Positions 7,262 through 10,183 of a stretch of 10,183 nt of DNA are shown here, piece by piece. Position numbers and translations under genes: made by a program. A model generated the notes under the pieces. That model was not told where the DNA came from. It saw nothing but the letters and a program-made list of their open reading frames with translations, and searched no databases. Positions within the stretch are counted from its first letter, which is position 1, and the number at the start of each line of letters is the position of its first letter. The DNA comes from Pseudomonadota bacterium (GTDB lineage: Bacteria; Pseudomonadota; Alphaproteobacteria; Micropepsales; Micropepsaceae): contig JAKBAU010000112.1 in assembly GCA_021808875.1 (NCBI GenBank), forward strand, positions 1-10,183, read 5' to 3'.

Positions 7262-8302
7262 TCACAGACGCAGCTTTGCGATCCGCCATTTGCGCGGGGG
7301 AGGCCCTGCGAGCAATTCAGAAATCCACTCCATGCCATCCAGATGCCGGCAGGCGATGGCCAGCGCGCCGGTCATGGGTACCGCGAGAAACAAGCCTGCA
7401 ATGCCCCAGATCAGTCCCCAGAAGGTGAGGGAAATGATGATCGCGAATGGGCTTAGATTGAGCGAACGACCGAGCAGGATGGTTGAAAGCACATTGGTCA
7501 GGAGGAAATGTACCGCACTCAGCGCCAGCGCCACGGCAATGGCAACGGCAGGATCACCAAGTTGGGCCAGCGCTGCCAGTGCCGGCAGAACAACGACGAT
7601 GGCTCCCACGGTCGGAATGTAGGTGATTAGGAACATCACCAAGGCCCAAAATCCGGCAAAGTCGATGTGCAGTAGCTTCAGAACCAGATAGGTGACACTT
7701 CCCATCACCACTGACAGAAAGGTACAGACCCCAATGTAGGACTGGATCTGGAAACCTACCGCGCGAACGACATTCGCGGTTTCGCCGCGGGTTTGGGCGT
7801 TAGCCTGCAGCCGCGCGAGCTTTCCGGACAGATGGGGCTGCTCAGCGAGTAGAAAGCCGACATAGATCGCGATCAGAATGATCTCAAATAAGGTGCCGCC
7901 GATCGAGGCGGCCATCTGCCCGAGAACGCCGGGAAGGTTGTACTGTCGGATCAGCGTGGGTAGATCGAGAACCGGCACGTAGGAGCGGAACGGAACTCTG
8001 TGCCAGAACGCCTGCAGTTTGGCGCTGTAGACCGGGACTTCGGTCGAGATCGCTGCGGCTTCGTTGCCGATCACAACAGCAACGAAGTAAAGCGCCGCCC
8101 CGATCAGGGCGAAGGCGAGCGGCCAAGCCAGAACTGCGGGCAGACCGATGCGCTGCAGCTCCCTGGTGAGGGCATTCAACACCGCCCACAACATCAGTGC
8201 AAAGGCGAGCGGTACGAGCAGCGCACGCCCGTAATAGAGCAACGCCAAAACCACGGCGATGCTGACGAGCCAGCTGGCAAGACTCTGATCGTCGATCTTC
8301 AT
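7262..8302 (-). CDS. AI-2E family transporter (PerM/YdiK-like permease)
   Basis: A 346-residue inner-membrane protein with about seven or eight hydrophobic segments: two near the N-terminus (about 10-45 and 58-78), one at 135-153, then a dense C-terminal set (188-212, 218-245, 252-275, 285-318). The long hydrophilic stretch at 80-132 and the C-terminal motifs [19 protein letters not shown] and [20 protein letters not shown] with [15 protein letters not shown] are hallmarks of the AI-2E family. Despite the name, most members are not shown to export autoinducer-2, and some act in sodium/proton exchange or other export, so the substrate is unknown. The ATG at 8300-8302 has GGAGAGG almost directly upstream. 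It is the third gene of a co-directional membrane-protein group and is separated from cysD by about 104 bases with a separate promoter. Confidence 0.9.
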   Translation of the reverse strand: MKIDDQSLASWLVSIAVVLALLYYGRALLVPLAFALMLWAVLNALTRELQRIGLPAVLAWPLAFALIGAALYFVAVVIGNEAAAISTEVPVYSAKLQAFWHRVPFRSYVPVLDLPTLIRQYNLPGVLGQMAASIGGTLFEIILIAIYVGFLLAEQPHLSGKLARLQANAQTRGETANVVRAVGFQIQSYIGVCTFLSVVMGSVTYLVLKLLHIDFAGFWALVMFLITYIPTVGAIVVVLPALAALAQLGDPAVAIAVALALSAVHFLLTNVLSTILLGRSLNLSPFAIIISLTFWGLIWGIAGLFLAVPMTGALAIACRHLDGMEWISELLAGPPPRKWRIAKLRL

Positions 8303-8368
8303 GCCTCTCCGGGGCCGGTCCGACCAAGCCAGTATCGGACTCGGCGCTCAAGGTGCAAGAGGGAGCGC

Positions 8369-8812
8369 TCAGTTGCGCTTCAGAAAGGAAAAGATGGCCC
8401 GGCGCAGCCTCGGACTGTAGCCAAGCAGAATACCGGCACCGATGGCCGCGAGCATGACATTGCTCAGCTTGGAGCGCAGCAGGCTCTGGCCCTCCTCCCC
8501 GAGATTGCGCCCCATCTGGAAGGCTTCTCCCAGCCGGCCGACTAGGTCGGCCTCAGCCGGAAACATGGTGCCGAGCAGACTGGGCTTGGGCAGGGCATAA
8601 ACGAGCACCGCCATCAGAAGGGTCAGGAAAACCGCAAATCCGGCGACAGCCAATGCGGCAAGCCCGGCGCCCATCACCGTCCGTATGTAGAAGAACAGGG
8701 CCAGGCAACCGAACGCGGTGGCTACCATCATGGCCGCACATGCGGCCGCGACCGCGGCCAGTGTAACCACAAAGCCGAACCCCGACCGGCTCCCCCCTCC
8801 GCGCCGCGCCAT
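8369..8812 (-). CDS. Small membrane protein of unknown function
   Basis: I do not recognise this 147-residue protein as a named family. It has a short basic N-terminus (MARRGGGSRS), two long hydrophobic segments (about residues 13-43 and 48-73), a polar, partly amphipathic stretch (74-117, including GRLGEAFQMGRNLGEEGQSL), a third hydrophobic segment (118-131) and a basic tail (SPRLRRAIFSFLKRN). Layout and neighbour recall the YqjE/holin-superfamily-III proteins that accompany YqjD in other proteobacteria, but I see no clear sequence match. Its ATG begins two bases after the stop of the DUF883-like gene (TGATCATG), so the two are almost certainly co-transcribed. The AI-2E permease starts 66 bases downstream. 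Function is open. Confidence 0.8.
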   Translation of the reverse strand: MARRGGGSRSGFGFVVTLAAVAAACAAMMVATAFGCLALFFYIRTVMGAGLAALAVAGFAVFLTLLMAVLVYALPKPSLLGTMFPAEADLVGRLGEAFQMGRNLGEEGQSLLRSKLSNVMLAAIGAGILLGYSPRLRRAIFSFLKRN

Positions 8813-8814
8813 GA

Positions 8815-9111
8815 TCAGCGGCGGCCGAACAGAAGGCCGATCAGAATGCCCAGACCGAACGCGCTCCCGACCGTGGTCAGCGGATTGGCCTCAATCACCT
8901 TGGCCGCTTCACCAGAAAGCCGACCGGCGTCCTCGAGCGCCTTTTCGGCCCTGCGGGTCACCTCATCGACAGCGTCATTGGCGCGCCGCCGCACCAGTTC
9001 CTCGACAATCGAGCCCATGCGGGCAAGATCATCCCGCAGCGTCTTGATCTCATCGGCGATCTTGCGGACACGCGCCTCGGCGTCACGCTGCACGTCGGAC
9101 ATGTCACTCAT
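8815..9111 (-). CDS. DUF883/YqjD-like tail-anchored membrane protein
   Basis: A 98-residue protein with a charged, probably coiled-coil helix over residues 5-72 (RDAEARVRKIADEIKTLRDD...), followed by a C-terminal anchor, NPLTTVGSAFGLGILIGLLFGRR (76-98). The pattern of an E/D/K/R-rich helix and then N-P-x-T-x-(V/I)-G...GLLxGRR is characteristic of the ElaB/YqjD/DUF883 group; members of this group in E. coli are inner-membrane proteins made in stationary phase and associate with ribosomes. Start choice: ATG at 9109-9111, four bases after GAGGG; the frame extends eight codons further up to an ATG at 9135 without a ribosome site, and an ATG three codons downstream is also possible. It leads the group with the next membrane gene two bases away. 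Confidence 0.85.
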   Translation of the reverse strand: MSDMSDVQRDAEARVRKIADEIKTLRDDLARMGSIVEELVRRRANDAVDEVTRRAEKALEDAGRLSGEAAKVIEANPLTTVGSAFGLGILIGLLFGRR

Positions 9112-9150
9112 CTCACCCTCTCGTCCCGTCCCCAAGGATTAAAGATTCGC

Positions 9151-9186
9151 ATTGATCCTGCTCTGGGAACGCTGAGGCAGATCAAT
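9151..9186. repeat. Inverted repeat ATTGATC ... GATCAAT upstream of the DUF883-like gene
   Basis: ATTGATC (9151-9157) and GATCAAT (9180-9186) are perfect 7-base inverted copies whose starts are 29 bases apart, close to three helical turns. They lie 40-75 bases upstream of the start codon of the gene at 9111. Two protein half-sites, or a stem in the leader RNA, are both possible; function is unknown. Confidence 0.35.
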
Positions 9187-9205
9187 CCTGGCCACCGCCC
9201 CAAGC

Positions 9206-9232
9206 AAAGCGCCTGAGCCTGTCCAAGGTTCC
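9206..9232 (-). promoter_or_regulatory. Possible ECF (EcfG-like) promoter of the membrane-protein group
   Basis: On the minus strand GGAACC (complement of 9227-9232) is followed after 16 bases by GCTTT (complement of 9206-9210). The general-stress sigma factor EcfG of alphaproteobacteria uses GGAAC, a spacer of about 17 bases, then CGTT. The -35 part is perfect but the -10 part is imperfect. A stress promoter would fit DUF883/YqjD-type genes, but this stays tentative. Confidence 0.3.
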
Positions 9233-9413
9233 TTTATGCCCCTAGCATGTGCCCGATCTTGACGGATAATTCCATAACCATCCTTAGAGCGGTGAAGTTA
9301 ATGCTTCGACTGCAGGTGGCTGGCCCTGGCGCCGGAGTGCCACCGCGCCACCCTGATGCGTCCGCTTTTCTACTATAAGTTGTACACAGCCTCGGTACCA
9401 CTGGCGGTCCGGC

Positions 9414-9950
9414 CTATTTGACCTGTTGCTTCATCAGTTTGCGGGCCAGGGTGCGCCGGTGCATGCCGAGACGGCGCGCCGTCTCCGAAATGTTGAAGCC
9501 GGTCTCGGCCAATGTACGGTGGATGTGCTCCCATTCCACCGTCTTGATCGAACTTGGCCGGGCGCTCAGATCCACATGGGGATCACCCTCTTCGCGCTGA
9601 AATGCCGCTTCGATGTCATCGGCATTGGAGGGCTTGGCGAGATAATAGCTAGCGCCAAGCTTGATAGCCTCTATGGCGGTCGCGATGCTCGCATAGCCGG
9701 TCAGCACCACAATCTTGGTATCGGTGCTGTTGGCGCGGAGCCAGCGCACACACTCGAGCCCTGAATGGCCCGAGAGCTTGAGATCCACCACCGCGTTATC
9801 CGGTGTCCGCCGCTCCAGAAGTTCATGCAGAACACCAGGCTCGGGACACACCTCCACGTCATAATTTCTCCGCACAAAGGCCCGCCGCAGAGCCTGGGCG
9901 AAGTCAATGTCGTCTTCGACAATGACCAGCAGCGCCTTATCGGAGGTCAT
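9414..9950 (-). CDS. regA: RegA/PrrA/ActR-type redox response regulator
   Basis: RegA is the DNA-binding partner of the redox-sensing kinase RegB. It controls respiration, carbon and nitrogen fixation and related energy genes in alphaproteobacteria. The 178-residue protein has a receiver domain with the acidic triad E12-D13-D14, phospho-acceptor D56 (VVDLKLSGHSGL), T84 in VVLTGYASIATAIEAIKLGA and K106 in LAKPSNADD. After a short linker comes the Fis-type helix-turn-helix at about 152-174, FNISETARRLGMHRRTLARK, the near-invariant RegA DNA-binding element. The start at 9948-9950 (MTSDKALLVIVEDD) is preferred because GAGG sits about nine bases upstream; a start three codons earlier (9959) would leave no spacing. 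It overlaps the regB stop by 14 bases, indicating one operon with translational coupling. Confidence 0.93.
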   Translation of the reverse strand: MTSDKALLVIVEDDIDFAQALRRAFVRRNYDVEVCPEPGVLHELLERRTPDNAVVDLKLSGHSGLECVRWLRANSTDTKIVVLTGYASIATAIEAIKLGASYYLAKPSNADDIEAAFQREEGDPHVDLSARPSSIKTVEWEHIHRTLAETGFNISETARRLGMHRRTLARKLMKQQVK

Positions 9951-10183
9951 ACCTGCCATCCTCTAGCGAGAGTGCCTTGAGAGGCAGTCGCATGATAACG
10001 ACTGCACCACCGGCAGCATCGTTGGAAGGCGTCACAGTGCCGCCCAGCTTGCGTATGACATTGACGAGCAGAAAAAGCCCGAGGCCGCAGCCGTCGACTC
10101 CCTTTGTCGACTGATAAGGTTTGCCAAAATTTGCCAGAATATGGGGAGCAAACCCCGGACCACGGTCACGCACCTCAATAACA
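9937..10183 (-). CDS. regB: RegB/PrrB/ActS-type sensor histidine kinase, C-terminal part (5' end outside window)
   Basis: Only the last 81 codons are in the window; the frame stays open through the right edge, so the GTG at 10173 is internal. The fragment is the end of a histidine-kinase ATPase domain. It has the G1 box DRGPGF, then HILANFGKPYQSTKGVDG, the G2 box CGLGLFLLVNVIRKLGGTV, and a closing GGAVVIMRLPL beta strand before a short tail. The GLGLF-x6-RKLGGTV form and the RegA gene directly downstream identify it as RegB-type rather than a generic kinase. The phospho-accepting His, the redox-active Cys and the membrane quinone-sensing part lie outside the window and could not be checked. 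It ends with TAA at 9937-9939, inside the regA coding sequence. Confidence 0.88.
   Translation of the reverse strand, partial: VIEVRDRGPGFAPHILANFGKPYQSTKGVDGCGLGLFLLVNVIRKLGGTVTPSNDAAGGAVVIMRLPLKALSLEDGRYDLR

Larger units (their letters stand above)
9112..9413. other. Intergenic region between regA and the DUF883-like gene
   Basis: These 302 bases hold no supported gene. On the minus strand they should carry the end of the regBA transcript and the promoter of the membrane-protein group. Visible elements are an inverted repeat of ATTGATC (9151-9186), a GGAACC-N16-GCTTT element (9206-9232), an AT-richer patch (about 9265-9310) and a loose GGTGGC/GCCACC dyad (9315-9344) with no T-run. No clear terminator for regA was found. 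Confidence 0.6.

Noticed and set aside
7158..7289. 44-residue N-terminal extension of cysD
   Set aside because: It would cover the TATAAT promoter and overlap the end of the permease gene, and CysD proteins start at the position equivalent to 7157.
8000..8545. 181-codon plus-strand frame opposite the permease and small membrane protein
   Set aside because: Its sequence is Gln/Arg-rich and low in complexity, and it is antisense to hydrophobic coding sequence, which is the expected complement pattern.
9315..9344. GGTGGC ... GCCACC dyad as a regA terminator
   Set aside because: The loop is 18 bases, the stem is only 6 bp, and no T-run follows on the minus strand.

Overview
The window is GC-rich, tightly packed bacterial DNA that reads as an alphaproteobacterial chromosome. 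The evidence is a RegB/RegA (PrrBA, ActSR) redox two-component pair, ribosomal protein bL9 with a long acidic tail, a fused CysN-CysC protein, and a ribosomal promoter of the TTGTCC-N17-TATAGG type. A sphingomonad-like genome is possible, but the order cannot be fixed by eye. There is no insertion sequence, integrase, CRISPR array, tRNA or rRNA, and nothing suggests recent transfer; this is ordinary core genome.

Layout, left to right. Positions 1-192 (+) hold the C-terminal DNA-binding end of a Crp/Fnr-type regulator, cut by the window edge. It converges on hemN (299-1645, -), the oxygen-independent coproporphyrinogen III oxidase. A 411-base divergent region (1646-2056) follows, with an FNR-like box just upstream of hemN, a good sigma-70-type promoter for the ribosomal operon, and a structured mRNA leader. 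The operon rpsF-rpsR-rplI (2057-3259, +) ends in a clear intrinsic terminator (3296-3322). panB (3505-4332, +; pantothenate pathway) meets cysNC tail to tail with 3 bases between the stop codons.

From 4336 to the right edge every gene is on the minus strand. In transcription order they are: regB (partial, right edge), regA, a gap of about 300 bases, a DUF883/YqjD-like tail-anchored protein, an unrecognised small membrane protein, an AI-2E family permease, a promoter region of about 100 bases, and cysD-cysNC (ATP sulfurylase small subunit, then ATP sulfurylase large subunit fused to APS kinase).

How the genes work together: cysD and cysNC together make PAPS from sulfate. rpsF, rpsR and rplI supply two proteins of the 30S subunit and one of the 50S subunit. 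The Crp/Fnr-type regulator, hemN with its FNR-like box, and regBA are all consistent with an organism that adjusts haem synthesis and respiration to oxygen. The three membrane genes at 7262-9111 look like an envelope or stress operon of unknown role.

I found no convincing new multi-gene system. The observations most worth a second look are the rpsF leader with mutually exclusive hairpins, the FNR-like box placed so that hemN could be leaderless, the three-gene membrane cluster with its possible stress-sigma promoter, and the dyad that holds both stop codons of panB and cysNC.
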